Source of the DNA: an uncultured Ruegeria sp.
Lineage (GTDB): Bacteria > Pseudomonadota > Alphaproteobacteria > Rhodobacterales > Rhodobacteraceae
Assembly: GCF_947500045.1 (NCBI RefSeq)
Contig: NZ_CANMQQ010000003.1
Span: forward strand, 372,001-436,000
Direction of reading: 5' to 3'
Length of the DNA: 64,000 nucleotides
The stretch's first letter is position 1. Each line of letters starts with the position of its first letter. Made by a program: the position numbers and the translations under genes. The notes under the pieces were generated by a model. It saw nothing but the letters and a program-made list of their open reading frames with translations, did not search any database and was not told the DNA's origin. Below are positions 9,149 to 19,266 of this stretch, one piece after another.

Positions 9149-10234
9149 ATGACGGACCAGCCCACGCAAACCGAACGGATCACCATCTCGGTTGACGCTA
9201 TGGGCGGAGATTCGGGGCCTGCCGTCGTTGTGGCGGGCATTGCCAAATCTGCGGACAAGAACCCGAAGCTTGGATTTATTCTGCACGGGCCTGAACAGGT
9301 GTTACGAAAGCTTGTAGCTAAACGGCGTGTCCTTGATGGACGCGTCGTTTTTCGTGATTGCGCCGATGTGGTCACGATGGAAGACAAGCCCAGTCAGGTG
9401 GTCCGTAGCGGCAAGAACACCTCGATGTGGTCCGCGCTTGAAGCGGTTCGTGCGGGCGAAGCGCATGGCGCGGTGTCCTGCGGCAATACCGGCGCGTTGA
9501 TGGCCATGTCGATGTTGCGGCTGCGCAAGCTGCCCGGCGTGAACCGCCCTGCTATTGCAATTCTCTGGCCCTCACGTAATCCGCATGGATTCAACGTGAT
9601 GCTGGACGTGGGCGCGGATGTGCGCGCAGACGCCAAAGATCTGCTGCAATACGCGCTGATGGGTGCATCTTATGCGCGCAACGGCATGGCGTTGAGCCGC
9701 CCGCGCATCGGATTGCTGAATGTCGGCACAGAAGAGCACAAAGGACGGGCCGAGCTGAAAGAAGCGCATGCCATGATTTCAGAATTTGCCGATCAGGCGA
9801 ATTTTGAATTCGTGGGCTTTGTCGAAGGCAGCGATATTCCCGGTGATAAGGCCGATGTTATCGTGACCGACGGGTTCACAGGCAATGTTGCGATCAAAAC
9901 GGGCGAAGGCACGGCGAACCTGATCGGCGACCTTCTGCGGCAGGCGTTCAAATACTCCCCCCTGTCCCGTCTGGCTTCGATCCTTGCGATCACTTCGTTG
10001 AACCGTCTGAAAAAGCGGATCGACCCACGTCGCGTCAATGGTGGCGTGTTCCTTGGCCTCAACGGAACCGTGGTCAAATCCCATGGCGGAGCGGACGCAA
10101 CCGGCGTTTCGGCAGCCGTCAAACTGGCCTTCACTCTGGCCGAATCCGGCTTTGCTGAAAAATTGGCGGCACGGGTTGCATCAACAGCCGCACTTGCACA
10201 AGATGCGGCCCATTCCGTGTCTCAATCGGAATAA
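9149..10234 (+). CDS. plsX: phosphate acyltransferase PlsX
   Basis: Converts acyl-ACP to acyl-phosphate for phospholipid synthesis at the membrane surface. The 361-residue protein carries ISVDAMGGDSGP near the N-terminus, SCGNTGALMA, LLNVGTEEHKG and VTDGFTGNVAIKTGEG, all characteristic. The ATG at 9149 is used; a TTG at 9131 would add six residues and is less likely. It begins 24 bases after rpmF and runs into fabH with a 24-base gap, so DUF177-rpmF-plsX-fabH-ihfA looks like one transcription unit. Confidence 0.95.
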   Translation: MTDQPTQTERITISVDAMGGDSGPAVVVAGIAKSADKNPKLGFILHGPEQVLRKLVAKRRVLDGRVVFRDCADVVTMEDKPSQVVRSGKNTSMWSALEAVRAGEAHGAVSCGNTGALMAMSMLRLRKLPGVNRPAIAILWPSRNPHGFNVMLDVGADVRADAKDLLQYALMGASYARNGMALSRPRIGLLNVGTEEHKGRAELKEAHAMISEFADQANFEFVGFVEGSDIPGDKADVIVTDGFTGNVAIKTGEGTANLIGDLLRQAFKYSPLSRLASILAITSLNRLKKRIDPRRVNGGVFLGLNGTVVKSHGGADATGVSAAVKLAFTLAESGFAEKLAARVASTAALAQDAAHSVSQSE

Positions 10235-10258
10235 TAACAAAAAAGGCAGTACCCCAGC

Positions 10259-11230
10259 ATGGCAGGCCGCTCAGTTGTTGTAGGTGTCGGGCATTATTTA
10301 CCGGAACGCGTCGTACCAAACTCCGAGTTCGAGAAAACGCTAGAAACAACGGACGAATGGATTCGCACCCGATCCGGTATCGAGCGGCGGCATTTCGCAG
10401 CTGAGGACGAGACCACCTCGGATCTGGCCACCAAAGCGGCCAAAGCTGCCTTGGCCGATGCCGGTCTGACGGCAGACGATATCGATGCGATTGTCCTGGC
10501 TACTTCGACCGCTGATCTAACCTTTCCGTCGGCCGCCACGATGGTGCAGGCCCAACTTGGCATGACCAAGGGCTTCGCCTTCGACGTGCAAGCCGTCTGT
10601 GCCGGGTTTGTCTTTGCGCTCAGCAATGCCAACGCTCTGATCCTGTCCGGCCAGGCGAAGCGCGTTCTGGTGATCGGGGCCGAGACCTTTTCGCGAATCA
10701 TGGACTGGACCGACAGATCAACCTGCGTGCTGTTTGGTGACGGTGCAGGCGCGTTGGTTTTGGAAGAGCAAGAAGGGCAAGGCACCGCAGATGATCGTGG
10801 AATACTCGCCACTGATCTGAACTCGGACGGGCGGTATAAAGACCTGCTATATGTTGACGGTGGGGTTTCAACCCAGTCCACCGGCCATCTGCGGATGCAA
10901 GGCAATCAGGTCTTCCGGCATGCGGTCGAAAAACTGGCCCGAACAGCCGAAGTCGCGCTGGAACGTGCGGGTCTGACCGGCGACGACGTGGACTGGATCG
11001 TACCGCATCAGGCCAATATTCGTATTATACAGGGCACCGCCAAGAAAATGGGCCTGCCTATGGAAAACGTCGTCGTCACTGTTCAGGATCACGGCAATAC
11101 GTCTGCCGCTTCGATTCCTCTGGCCCTGTCAGTCGGCAAGCAACGTGGCCAGATTAAACGCGGTGATCTGATCGTAACCGAGGCCATTGGCGGCGGTTTG
11201 GCATGGGGTGCAGTTGCTCTGCGCTGGTGA
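10259..11230 (+). CDS. fabH: beta-ketoacyl-ACP synthase III
   Basis: Starts fatty acid synthesis by condensing acetyl-CoA with malonyl-ACP. The 323-residue thiolase-fold protein has the catalytic triad Cys114 (QAVCAGF), His250 (VPHQAN) and Asn280 (HGNTSAA). Length and motifs are normal. It sits between plsX and ihfA in an order common to alphaproteobacteria, coupling initiation of lipid synthesis with acyl-phosphate formation. Confidence 0.96.
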   Translation: MAGRSVVVGVGHYLPERVVPNSEFEKTLETTDEWIRTRSGIERRHFAAEDETTSDLATKAAKAALADAGLTADDIDAIVLATSTADLTFPSAATMVQAQLGMTKGFAFDVQAVCAGFVFALSNANALILSGQAKRVLVIGAETFSRIMDWTDRSTCVLFGDGAGALVLEEQEGQGTADDRGILATDLNSDGRYKDLLYVDGGVSTQSTGHLRMQGNQVFRHAVEKLARTAEVALERAGLTGDDVDWIVPHQANIRIIQGTAKKMGLPMENVVVTVQDHGNTSAASIPLALSVGKQRGQIKRGDLIVTEAIGGGLAWGAVALRW

Positions 11231-11326
11231 CCGGCGCAATCCGGCTTACATAGCCGCTTGCAATTCATTGATATTGACAGCGAATTTCCCATCGCCGTAT
11301 GTTCTACCATCAACAGGGGAATAGGT

Positions 11327-11629
11327 ATGGGCGATAAAACACTGACCCGAATGGATCTGAGCGAGGCTGTCTTCCGCGAGGTTGGCCTGTCACGCAATGA
11401 AAGTGCGCAGCTGGTAGAAAGCGTATTGGACCACATGTCTGACGCGTTGGTGCGTGGCGAACAGGTTAAGATTTCGTCTTTTGGCACATTCAGCATTCGG
11501 GACAAAACCGCCCGCATCGGCCGCAACCCCAAAACCGGTGAAGAGGTTCCGATTCAGCCGCGCCGCGTGCTGACCTTCCGCCCGTCGCACCTGATGAAGG
11601 ATCGCGTCGCTGCAGGGAACCGTAAGTAA
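11327..11629 (+). CDS. ihfA: integration host factor subunit alpha
   Basis: A 100-residue HU/IHF-fold DNA-bending protein: [16 protein letters not shown] start, VKISSFGTF, and [12 protein letters not shown] on the DNA-intercalating arm with its conserved Pro. It pairs with IhfB (not in the window). AGGGGAATAGGT precedes the ATG; an in-frame upstream codon at 11258 is rejected because it would fall in the intergenic gap with no family homology. Confidence 0.95.
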   Translation: MGDKTLTRMDLSEAVFREVGLSRNESAQLVESVLDHMSDALVRGEQVKISSFGTFSIRDKTARIGRNPKTGEEVPIQPRRVLTFRPSHLMKDRVAAGNRK

Positions 11630-11647
11630 GTTCAGGACATTTTGGTT

Positions 11648-12238
11648 ATGAGTAAGTCCCCCGATGCCTTTCGCACCATAAGTGAAGTTGCGGACTGGCT
11701 CGGAGTTCAGGCTCATGTTCTGCGCTTTTGGGAAAGTAAGTTTACGCATGTGAAGCCGGTCAAGCGCGCCGGTGGTCGGCGGTACTACCGCCCGAATGAC
11801 ATGCGGCTGTTGGGTGGCATCAAGAAGCTGCTGCACGAAGACGGAACCACAATCAAAGGCGTTCAGAGGATATTGCGCGAACAAGGTGTCGCGCATGTCG
11901 CATCGCTTTCGCCCAATCTGGATGAAAACACGCCTGCCCCACTGGACGACGACACCGTCGTTCCGTTCACAGCAGAATCGAAGCAGCCGGCAAATCAGAT
12001 CGACCTGGATCTAGGTGATCCTGAGGACACCCAGACTCCCTTGGTCGCAAAACCCGCCATTGACGAGCAATCCAGACCACAACCGGATGAGGTGGACGCA
12101 GCCCCTCTTATAGGTGGAATAGCCTCTTTGGCGTGGAATCGTTCAGAGTATGATGAAGAACTTCTGCATCAGATTGCGCCACTTGCGAAAGACCTGCGCA
12201 AGTGGCTGGATCGTGTTGAAAACCACGCGGCGGGATAG
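11648..12238 (+). CDS. MerR-family transcriptional regulator
   Basis: A 196-residue protein with an N-terminal MerR-type winged helix ([20 protein letters not shown], then [19 protein letters not shown]) at about residues 9-75. An acidic Pro-rich linker of low conservation follows and a short helical C-terminus ([18 protein letters not shown]). No Cys-based metal site is seen, so its effector is unknown. The ihfA-merR-tRNA order is conserved in Rhodobacteraceae. Start at ATG 11648; a TTG two codons earlier is unlikely. Confidence 0.88.
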   Translation: MSKSPDAFRTISEVADWLGVQAHVLRFWESKFTHVKPVKRAGGRRYYRPNDMRLLGGIKKLLHEDGTTIKGVQRILREQGVAHVASLSPNLDENTPAPLDDDTVVPFTAESKQPANQIDLDLGDPEDTQTPLVAKPAIDEQSRPQPDEVDAAPLIGGIASLAWNRSEYDEELLHQIAPLAKDLRKWLDRVENHAAG

Positions 12239-12299
12239 CAAAAAAGGCGATGATTTCCTCTTGCCCCTGCCGGGAAAGTCTTTATGAACACTCCAACGT

Positions 12300-12376
12300 C
12301 GGGCTATGGCGCAGCCTGGTAGCGCGTCCGTCTGGGGGACGGAAGGTCGCAGGTTCGAGTCCTGCTAGCCCGACCA
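12300..12376 (+). tRNA. tRNA-Pro (anticodon GGG)
   Basis: A 77-base cloverleaf: acceptor CGGGCTA/TAGCCCG, D arm GCGC/GCGC, anticodon stem TCCGT/ACGGA with loop CTGGGGG (anticodon GGG), T arm GCAGG-TTCGAGT-CCTGC, and encoded ACCA end. The G-less C1-G72 start is typical of tRNA-Pro. Confidence 0.97.
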
Positions 12377-12437
12377 AATCACACCGACGTTTATGGCACA
12401 TAGGCCAGATCCCGCTCTGGCATCAGAGGGGATCGAG

Positions 12438-13517
12438 ATGACAGGTGTTTGCCCGAACCAGCAGCTTGAGGCGATGATCGCGCGTGGTGAGATCGCAGCG
12501 ATCCCGGACGTTATCCCGGAACAAGTGCAGCCCGCCAGCCTTGATCTTCGTTTAGGAACAGTGGCTTACCGTGTGCGCGCATCTTTTCTGGCCGGTGAAG
12601 GACGCACCGTCGCGGATCGTCTGGCTGAATTCGAGATGCATCGCATCGACATCACTGACGGGGCCGTTCTGGAAAAAGGCTGCGTCTATCTGGTGCCGCT
12701 GATGGAATCGCTCGCCCTGCCCGGCGATGTCAGCGCAGTGGCCAACGCCAAAAGCTCGACCGGGCGGCTTGACCTGCTCACGCGCACAATCACCGATGGT
12801 GGTGCCGAGTTTGATCGCGTTCCTGCAGGCTACAACGGCCCGCTTTATGCCGAAATTTGCCCCCGGTCCTTCTCGGTCCTCGTGCGTCCCGGCATGCGGC
12901 TGAACCAGATCCGCTTTCGTAAGGGTCAAGCCGTGCTTAGCGATGCAGAGCTAACCGCGCTGCATGGCCAGACTCCCCTGGTCGACGGGCCAGCGGTCAT
13001 TCAGGACGGTTTGGGCTTTTCGGTCGATCTGCAACTGCCCGATACCGATCTGGTTGGGTATCGTGCCAAACCCCACACTGGCGTGATCGATCTGGACCGG
13101 ATCGGGGAATACGACCCGCAGGAATACTGGGAAGAGGTGCACACCAAAGATGGTCGCATCATCCTCGACCCCGGCGCATTCTACATCCTTGTCAGCCGAG
13201 AGGCAGTGCATATCCCACCCATGTATGCCGCCGAAATGGCCCCCTATCTGGCCATGGTAGGCGAGTTCCGGGTGCATTACGCAGGGTTCTTTGACCCCGG
13301 ATTCGGTCATGCCGAAGCCGGTGGTGCCGGATCGCGTGGCGTGCTCGAAGTGCGCTGCCACGAGGCACCCTTTGTGCTGGAACACGGGCAGGTCGTCGGG
13401 CGATTGGTTTATGAGAAGATGGCCGAGATGCCAACACAGCTATACGGCGCGGGCATTGCCTCGAACTATCAGGGGCAAGGTTTGAAACTATCTAAGCATT
13501 TCAGACCCGTAAGTTAG
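12438..13517 (+). CDS. dcd: 2'-deoxycytidine 5'-triphosphate deaminase, long two-domain form
   Basis: Deaminates dCTP to dUTP for thymidylate synthesis. The first half has QPASLDLRLG and NAKSSTGRLDLLTRTITDGG, and YNGPLYAEICPRSF carries the catalytic Glu region; the second half (FYILVSREAVHIPPMYAAEM, GEFRVHYAGFFDPGFG) repeats the dUTPase-like fold. At 359 residues it is about twice the length of the E. coli enzyme, a fused double-domain form seen in alphaproteobacteria. Start at ATG 12438 after GATCGAG; an upstream in-frame codon reaches into the tRNA 3' flank and is rejected. Confidence 0.88.
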   Translation: MTGVCPNQQLEAMIARGEIAAIPDVIPEQVQPASLDLRLGTVAYRVRASFLAGEGRTVADRLAEFEMHRIDITDGAVLEKGCVYLVPLMESLALPGDVSAVANAKSSTGRLDLLTRTITDGGAEFDRVPAGYNGPLYAEICPRSFSVLVRPGMRLNQIRFRKGQAVLSDAELTALHGQTPLVDGPAVIQDGLGFSVDLQLPDTDLVGYRAKPHTGVIDLDRIGEYDPQEYWEEVHTKDGRIILDPGAFYILVSREAVHIPPMYAAEMAPYLAMVGEFRVHYAGFFDPGFGHAEAGGAGSRGVLEVRCHEAPFVLEHGQVVGRLVYEKMAEMPTQLYGAGIASNYQGQGLKLSKHFRPVS

Positions 13518-13520
13518 TTT

Positions 13521-13760
13521 TCAGAACTTCATGAAGCGGCGCAACTGGCGCGTTACCTGCTTCATTTGCTTGGCGCTCTGCTTCTGACGTGCGGCGGTAT
13601 CGCGCATCTGACGGTCCCCTTCGGGGCTGATTTGGGTCTCTTCCCGACCTGGCTTGCGACCCGCACGGCTTGCCATATCGAACCCTTTGTCGACCCCACG
13701 GCTTACAAGTCGACGTGTCACCTGTCGTACGATCATATCGATGATCCGATTGGCGTTCAT
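13521..13760 (-). CDS. small basic hypothetical protein
   Basis: A 79-residue, Arg/Lys-rich, mostly helical protein (MNANRIIDMIVRQVTRRLV start; QMKQVTRQLRRFMKF end). No signal peptide or membrane segment. Downstream of scpB on the same strand, 65 bases beyond its stop, and convergent with dcd. GGAG lies 8 bases before the ATG. Function not recognised; its position behind scpAB suggests co-transcription, nothing more. Confidence 0.65.
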   Translation of the reverse strand: MNANRIIDMIVRQVTRRLVSRGVDKGFDMASRAGRKPGREETQISPEGDRQMRDTAARQKQSAKQMKQVTRQLRRFMKF

Positions 13761-13825
13761 TTGCTCAACTCCGATTCCTGCGCGCTACGATAGGCGCGTT
13801 CTGCGGCATTAAAAGGGCTGTTCGA

Positions 13826-14473
13826 TCACTCTTCCTCGAACAGCTCTGTCTGATCTTCATCTTCGTCTTCCTGCCCCTCGACCAACGGAACAGTACCCGG
13901 AGGCGGCCGGTTCTCCAGCAATCCAGCGGCGCGCAATTCCTTGAGGCCCGGCAGGTCGCGGGCATTTTCCAGACCGAAATGGTCCAGAAATTCGGGCGTG
14001 ACAACGAATGTCACCGGGCGGCCCGGCGTCATACGGCGGCGGCCAAGGCGGATCCACTCCATTTCGAGCAATTGATCGATAGTCCCGCGCGAGACGGAGA
14101 CCCCACGAATTTCCTCGATCTCGGCACGTGTGCAAGGCTGGTGATAGGCAACAATCGCCAGCGTCTCAACTGCGGCGCGACTCAGCTTGCGAGTCTCGAC
14201 CGTTTCTTTCTGCATCAGAAAGCCCAGATCAGGGGCAGTGCGGATCGCCCAGGCCTCACCCACAGGTACCACACGTACGCCGCGCCCTTCATACCGTTTC
14301 TGCAGCAATTCAACAGCTTGTGCGGCGTTGCTGCCATGGGGCATCCGTGCTTCGAGATCGGCAATCGTAACTGGCTCAGCGCTGGCGAACAGCACGGCCT
14401 CAACCATTCGTTCCTGCTCGGCCAAGGGCGGCGCTTCGAATAAGGTGCCGGTCTCTTCTGGGGCGTCACTCAC
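13826..14473 (-). CDS. scpB: segregation and condensation protein B
   Basis: A 215-residue winged-helix protein that dimerises and binds ScpA in the SMC-ScpAB chromosome condensin. Family features: AEQERMVEAVLFASAEPVTI, SRAAVETLAIVAYHQPCTRA, RGVSVSRGTIDQLLEMEWI and TFVVTPEFLDHFGL. The acidic tail (EDEDEDQTELFEEE) is common in this family. Start chosen as GTG 14473, overlapping the end of scpA by 8 bases; the upstream in-frame ATG at 14509 lies well inside scpA. Confidence 0.9.
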   Translation of the reverse strand: MSDAPEETGTLFEAPPLAEQERMVEAVLFASAEPVTIADLEARMPHGSNAAQAVELLQKRYEGRGVRVVPVGEAWAIRTAPDLGFLMQKETVETRKLSRAAVETLAIVAYHQPCTRAEIEEIRGVSVSRGTIDQLLEMEWIRLGRRRMTPGRPVTFVVTPEFLDHFGLENARDLPGLKELRAAGLLENRPPPGTVPLVEGQEDEDEDQTELFEEE

Positions 14474-15260
14474 GTGTTTCGGTCCTTTTACGCAGATGGA
14501 TCGGGGCAAAACTCTCGCTTTGCTTCATCTCCATATGTCCTTCCTTCACCAACTCCAGCGAGGCCGCAAATGTCGCAGCCGTGGCCGAGCGACGGCGCAC
14601 CGGGTCGGCGTCCCAGCCTTCGGGCAGATAGGTTTCCATATCCGTCCACGCCCCCGCAAAACCGATCAGCGGGCGCATCCGTTCCAACGCCTGCTCCATC
14701 GTAAAGACGGCGTCACGGTCCATGACAAAGGGCCGGAATTCATCGCGGGTGCGGATACGCGCATAACCCTGCATCAGGTCCAGCAGCGTGGCGGAATAGG
14801 TTACAGTGCGGAGACGGGTGACATCTTCGCCTTGCCCGCGTTTGAAAAAATCGCGCCCAAGCTGATCGCGCGCCATCAGACGTGCAGCGGCGTCGCGCAT
14901 GGCCTGCAAGCGTTCCAGTTGGAATGCAAGATGCGCGGCCAGTTCCTCACCCGAGGGGCCTTCGTCATCCGGGTCAGGGGGCAGCAGCAAGCGGGATTTG
15001 AGGAATGCCAACCACGCCGCCATCACCAGGTAGTCCGCCGCCAGCTCAATCCGCAGCTGACGCGCCTTTTCAACAAAGGTCAGATATTGCTGTGCCAGCG
15101 CAAGAACCGAGATTTTGCGCAGATCCACCTTTTGCGTACGTGACAGGGTTAGCAACACGTCAAGCGGGCCTTCAAACCCGTCGACGTCAACAATCAATGC
15201 CTCGGCTGCAAGCCGATCCGCGACCGAGACCGGGTCTTCGCTGAAAAGGTTATCCTGCAT
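14466..15260 (-). CDS. scpA: segregation and condensation protein A
   Basis: The kleisin subunit of the bacterial condensin, 264 residues. N-terminal VDGFEGPLDVLLTLSRTQKV is the SMC-neck-binding region; LAADYLVMAAWLAFLKSRLL follows; the C-terminal winged helix is around residues 200-255. Its ATG overlaps the nagZ stop by 11 bases and its stop overlaps scpB, so translation of the three is probably coupled. Confidence 0.92.
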   Translation of the reverse strand: MQDNLFSEDPVSVADRLAAEALIVDVDGFEGPLDVLLTLSRTQKVDLRKISVLALAQQYLTFVEKARQLRIELAADYLVMAAWLAFLKSRLLLPPDPDDEGPSGEELAAHLAFQLERLQAMRDAAARLMARDQLGRDFFKRGQGEDVTRLRTVTYSATLLDLMQGYARIRTRDEFRPFVMDRDAVFTMEQALERMRPLIGFAGAWTDMETYLPEGWDADPVRRRSATAATFAASLELVKEGHMEMKQSESFAPIHLRKRTETRE

Positions 15261-16257
15261 ACACCTGCCCGCCCATTAGGGCAGATAGTTCAGCCTCGGC
15301 GGCCTGGATGTCAAGTTCCTGTGGCGGTAGTCGCTGCGCCAGCGCCCGATCTGCGCGGGCTTGTGCCATGTTGGACATTTCGCCAGCGGCCTGCAGCACC
15401 TGCGCGCGCGCATCGAACGTGCCATTGCAATGCAGAACCACATCGCAACCGGCGGCCAGCGCCTGACGGGTCAGATCAGCAGGTGTACCGTTGAGCGCCT
15501 TCATCGTGATATCGTCGGTCATGATCAAGCCATCAAATCCAATACGTTCACGGATCAGTGCAATCATCCCAGCAGATATCGTCGCAGGTCGAGGATCGAT
15601 CTGATCGTAAACCAGATGCGCCGTCATCCCCATCGGCAGATCATTGAGCGCGCGGAACGGGACAAAATCGATTTCTTCAAGCGTTTCCAGCGGCAGATCT
15701 ACGTGCGGTAAGTCGTGATGGCTGTCGAGCGTAGACAGACCGTGGCCTGGCATATGTTTCACCACCGGCAGCACACCGCCATCCAGATGACCGTTGGCGA
15801 CGGCCCGACCAATCGCAGAGACCTGTTCCGGATCAGAGCCATAGCAACGGTTCTTCAAAAACGCATGTGTGTCGTCGCGGGCCAGATCAACCATCGGCGC
15901 GCAGTTACTGTCGATGCCCAGATCCAACAGCTCCTGCGCGATCAGACGATAGCGCAAATACATTGCGCGCTCAGCCTGTTCTCCGGCGCGTGCGACATGA
16001 TCCATAGGGGGCATCCACTCGCGGGCTATCGGGGCGCGCAGGCGCTGTACGCGACCACCTTCCTGATCAATGGTGACCGGACAGTTCCGGCCAACAGCCT
16101 CGCGAAAGTCCGCACACAAAGCGCGGGTTTGATCGGCGGTTTCGATGTTGCGGGCAAACAAAATGAACCCGAACGGGTTCATCTCTTTGAACAGGTCTTT
16201 CTCATCCGACGTCAGGCGCAGTCCTTCGGCATCGGTGATAACTGCACCAAAGCTCAC
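15250..16257 (-). CDS. nagZ: beta-N-acetylhexosaminidase
   Basis: Cytoplasmic GH3 glycosidase that removes GlcNAc from GlcNAc-anhydroMurNAc muropeptides. Features: TIDQEGGRVQRL, KHMPGHG at about 167-173 (catalytic His on the mobile loop) and MTDDITM with the nucleophile Asp near 248. 335 residues from GTG 16257, which shares GTGA with the stop of the SPOR gene; a TTG at 16278 is the only longer option. Its product feeds anhydro-MurNAc to AnmK (window start). Cell-wall recycling and chromosome segregation genes are thus translationally linked here. Confidence 0.92.
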   Translation of the reverse strand: MSFGAVITDAEGLRLTSDEKDLFKEMNPFGFILFARNIETADQTRALCADFREAVGRNCPVTIDQEGGRVQRLRAPIAREWMPPMDHVARAGEQAERAMYLRYRLIAQELLDLGIDSNCAPMVDLARDDTHAFLKNRCYGSDPEQVSAIGRAVANGHLDGGVLPVVKHMPGHGLSTLDSHHDLPHVDLPLETLEEIDFVPFRALNDLPMGMTAHLVYDQIDPRPATISAGMIALIRERIGFDGLIMTDDITMKALNGTPADLTRQALAAGCDVVLHCNGTFDARAQVLQAAGEMSNMAQARADRALAQRLPPQELDIQAAEAELSALMGGQVYAG

Positions 16258-17297
16258 CTGACGGCGACCGGGATACAATCAGCGCCTTGCGCGACCAAAG
16301 CAGCGCAAAATTGACGCGATTCGCTCAGATCATCAAATCCCGAGACACGCAGGCGGTAGAAAGTGCGGCCACCACTTGATGTTTTCTGGATAACGCGTTG
16401 TTTTCCATCCATGTATTCGGCAAACCGACCATTCAGGCGCGCCCATTCGGCCTGCGCCACATCGGCGCTTTCATAAGCCCCAAGTTGAGCCAGCCGTGTG
16501 CCCTTTGGCAGTGCATCCGGGTCGACATCCAGACCAACAGCGGCCTTTACGGCGGCATTGATCGCCGCCTCAGTGGCGCTGTTTGACGAAATCGAGCTGG
16601 GAGTTGCACGCGCCGGACGCACCTGAGGGCGCAGCGACCGGCGCACACCCGGCAATGCTGCGATCTTCGGGTCGGGCAGTTGGGAGGCAAGGTCTGCCGG
16701 ATCAATCGCAGGCTCTTCCTCAGGCGTGACCAACGACGCCAGCTGGACACCCTGCCCTTGCCCCTGCTCAGGCCTCGTTTCGGTAGAAAGCCCCTCGGCC
16801 AGAGCGTTGATAACGGCCTGATCCGTGACAGGCGCTTCGATCACTTGCACCGCATTCGTGGCCTCTAACGCGGCCATAGGCGTGTCTTCATCAGTCAATG
16901 AAACAGGACGCGGCGCAAGAATCAGGCGATCCGCCGGCGGTGCAGCGGTGCCAACGGCGGCGACGGCATTCACGGCCAGACCCTGATGATCCGCAGGCGT
17001 TCCGCCCGGATTCTCCGGCTGAATTCGCATGGGTCCTTCGGCAGCGCGCACTACCGGTACTCCGCTGACGTCGCGGATGATCAGTTGATAACCCCAGACA
17101 CCGACGCCTGCGACCAGCGCCAGCGACGCAACCGCCCCCAGCACATTGACCAAGCGGCCCAGCCCAGCACCTGCGCGCGGGGCCTCATCATGGCCATAGC
17201 TTTCATCAGGATAATCATACGCATCCTGCGCGTGCGCTTGATTCGAGTAATGCATCTGCTCAGGGCTTTGCTGCCCTGAGTAATCGTAACGTGCCAT
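16254..17297 (-). CDS. SPOR domain-containing inner-membrane protein
   Basis: 347 residues: a Tyr/Gln/His-rich cytoplasmic N-terminus (about 1-45), one membrane helix (about 48-72, LVNVLGAVASLALVAGVGVW), a long disordered Pro/Ala/Glu-rich periplasmic linker, and a C-terminal SPOR domain (about 265-345, LAQLGAYESADVAQAEW ... FYRLRVSGF). SPOR domains bind denuded glycan at the division septum, so a cell-division role similar to FtsN or DedD is inferred. Between argS and nagZ on the same strand, a conserved placement. GTGA overlap with nagZ. Confidence 0.88.
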   Translation of the reverse strand: MARYDYSGQQSPEQMHYSNQAHAQDAYDYPDESYGHDEAPRAGAGLGRLVNVLGAVASLALVAGVGVWGYQLIIRDVSGVPVVRAAEGPMRIQPENPGGTPADHQGLAVNAVAAVGTAAPPADRLILAPRPVSLTDEDTPMAALEATNAVQVIEAPVTDQAVINALAEGLSTETRPEQGQGQGVQLASLVTPEEEPAIDPADLASQLPDPKIAALPGVRRSLRPQVRPARATPSSISSNSATEAAINAAVKAAVGLDVDPDALPKGTRLAQLGAYESADVAQAEWARLNGRFAEYMDGKQRVIQKTSSGGRTFYRLRVSGFDDLSESRQFCAALVAQGADCIPVAVR

Positions 17298-17386
17298 ATC
17301 CGCCTCACCGCCCGTTTCGCGCCTTAAAAAGATGGCACGCGGGTCATTTCTTGCCTACCTCGTACCGGCGGTTCGGGCGATATTGT

Positions 17387-19132
17387 TTACCGCATCTCCT
17401 GCGCCGGGGTAACGCCAAGAATACCCAAGCCCGCTGAAATCACAACAGAAACAGCGCGGGCCAATGCGATTTTCGACTGGCTTGTGGCAACATCGCCATC
17501 CTGGATAAAGCGCAACTGCGTTTCCTCATTGCCCTTGTTCCACAGTGCGTGGAAATCCCCTGCCAATTCATAGAGATAGAAGGCAACCCGGTGCGGTTCA
17601 TTCGTGCGCGCCGCGATTTCAACCAGACGTGGCCATTCTGCCAGTTTCTTGGCAACCGTCAGCTCGGAGGTGTGATCGATCTTGCCCAGATCGGCCCCGG
17701 TAAGGGTCGCGTCATCCGCGGCAATCCCGGCCTCAGCCGCACGTCGCAGCACGCTCATGACGCGGGCGTGGGCGTATTGCACGTAAAACACGGGGTTTTC
17801 GCGGCTTTGTTCCAGCACCTTGTCGAAATCGAAATCCAAGGGCGCGTCGTTCTTGCGGGTCAGCATCACAAACCGGGTCACATCCGGCCCGACCTGATCG
17901 ACCACATCGCGCAGGGTGACAAAGTTCCCTGCCCGCTTGGACATCTTGAACGGCTCGCCATTTTTCCAAAGCTTCACCAGTTGCGTCAGCTTGATATCCA
18001 GCGGCACCTTGCCATCGGACAGCGCCGAAACGGCGGCCTTCATCCGTTTGACATAGCCGCCGTGGTCGGCACCAAAAACGTCGATCAGCGCGTCATAGCC
18101 CCGGGTCACCTTGTCATAGTGATAGGCGATATCCGGGGCGAAATAGGTCCAGCTGCCGTCCGATTTCTTAACCGGGCGGTCAACGTCATCGCCATGCTCA
18201 GTCGATTTGAACAGCGTTTGCTCACGCGGTTCCCAATCCTCGGGCTTTTTGCCCTTGGGCGGCTCCAGCACGCCTTCGTAGATCAGGCCTTTGTCGGTCA
18301 GCGACTTCAACGCGGCCTCGATACGGCCCGTGCCATAAAGCGATTTTTCTGAGAAGAACACGTCCATCTCGACACCCAGCGCCTTCAGGTCGGCGCGGAT
18401 CAAATCCATCATCGCTTCGGTCGAAAACGCGCGCAGCTCTTCCAGCCATTCGCTTTCCGGCTTATCAATCAGGCTATCGCCATACTTTTCTTTCAGCGCT
18501 TCACCGATCGGGATCAGATAATCGCCGGGATAAAGACCCTCGGCAATCTCGGGGCTTAGCCCGTTGGCCTCGCGATACCGTTCATACGCGGACCGTGCCA
18601 GCACATCCACCTGCGCGCCGCCATCGTTGATATAGTATTCGCGGGTCACGTCGTGGCCGGAATACGCAAGCAAACTCGCCAGAGCATCACCAAAAACAGC
18701 GCCCCGCGTGTGGCCGACATGCAGCGGACCGGTCGGATTGGCCGAGACATATTCCACATTGACCTTCTGGTCATGCCCCATGGTCGAGCGACCGTAATCC
18801 GTACCCTTTTCCAACACCGCTGCAAGCACGCCCTGCCAAACCGACGGCGCCAACCGCAAGTTCAAAAAGCCCGGCCCTGCAACTTCGGCGCTGATGATCC
18901 GATCATCCGCCGCCAGTTTCCCCGCCAGCACATCCGCAATGTCGCGCGGCTTCATCTTAGCCGGTTTTGCCAGCACCATCGCGGCGTTGGTCGCCATGTC
19001 GCCATGCGCCGCATCGCGCGGAGGTTCGACCGCTACGTTGTCAAAGCTCAGCCCCGCAGGCAGAGCGCCCTCGGACTGCATCTGCGCCAGCGCGTCCAGT
19101 ACCAGGCTGCGGATCTCGGAAAACAGGTTCAT
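17387..19132 (-). CDS. argS: arginine--tRNA ligase
   Basis: Class I synthetase charging tRNA-Arg, 581 residues. The first ~100 residues form the Add1 domain; the HIGH-type motif HVGH is at 138-141 after [15 protein letters not shown] occurs in [11 protein letters not shown] near residue 395; the C-terminal anticodon-binding helical domain includes [14 protein letters not shown]. Start fixed at ATG 19132 by AAGGA eight to nine bases upstream; a frame open to 19339 lacks family sequence there. First gene of the argS-SPOR-nagZ-scpAB run. Confidence 0.96.
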   Translation of the reverse strand: MNLFSEIRSLVLDALAQMQSEGALPAGLSFDNVAVEPPRDAAHGDMATNAAMVLAKPAKMKPRDIADVLAGKLAADDRIISAEVAGPGFLNLRLAPSVWQGVLAAVLEKGTDYGRSTMGHDQKVNVEYVSANPTGPLHVGHTRGAVFGDALASLLAYSGHDVTREYYINDGGAQVDVLARSAYERYREANGLSPEIAEGLYPGDYLIPIGEALKEKYGDSLIDKPESEWLEELRAFSTEAMMDLIRADLKALGVEMDVFFSEKSLYGTGRIEAALKSLTDKGLIYEGVLEPPKGKKPEDWEPREQTLFKSTEHGDDVDRPVKKSDGSWTYFAPDIAYHYDKVTRGYDALIDVFGADHGGYVKRMKAAVSALSDGKVPLDIKLTQLVKLWKNGEPFKMSKRAGNFVTLRDVVDQVGPDVTRFVMLTRKNDAPLDFDFDKVLEQSRENPVFYVQYAHARVMSVLRRAAEAGIAADDATLTGADLGKIDHTSELTVAKKLAEWPRLVEIAARTNEPHRVAFYLYELAGDFHALWNKGNEETQLRFIQDGDVATSQSKIALARAVSVVISAGLGILGVTPAQEMR

Positions 19133-19266
19133 TTCGAATGTCCTTTTGCTTGCCCGGCGGTTTACCACGCAAAGCGCCAAGGTCAATGGACGCCCAAAGT
19201 TTAGGCTTGGATTGGCGCCTAGGCTGGGTAATCTCGGCCCCGACCCCACCAACCGGAGAGCTGCCC

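Noticed and set aside
14187..15143. 318-residue plus-strand frame across scpB/scpA
   Set aside because: Shadow of two well-recognised genes in a high G+C region; no homology.
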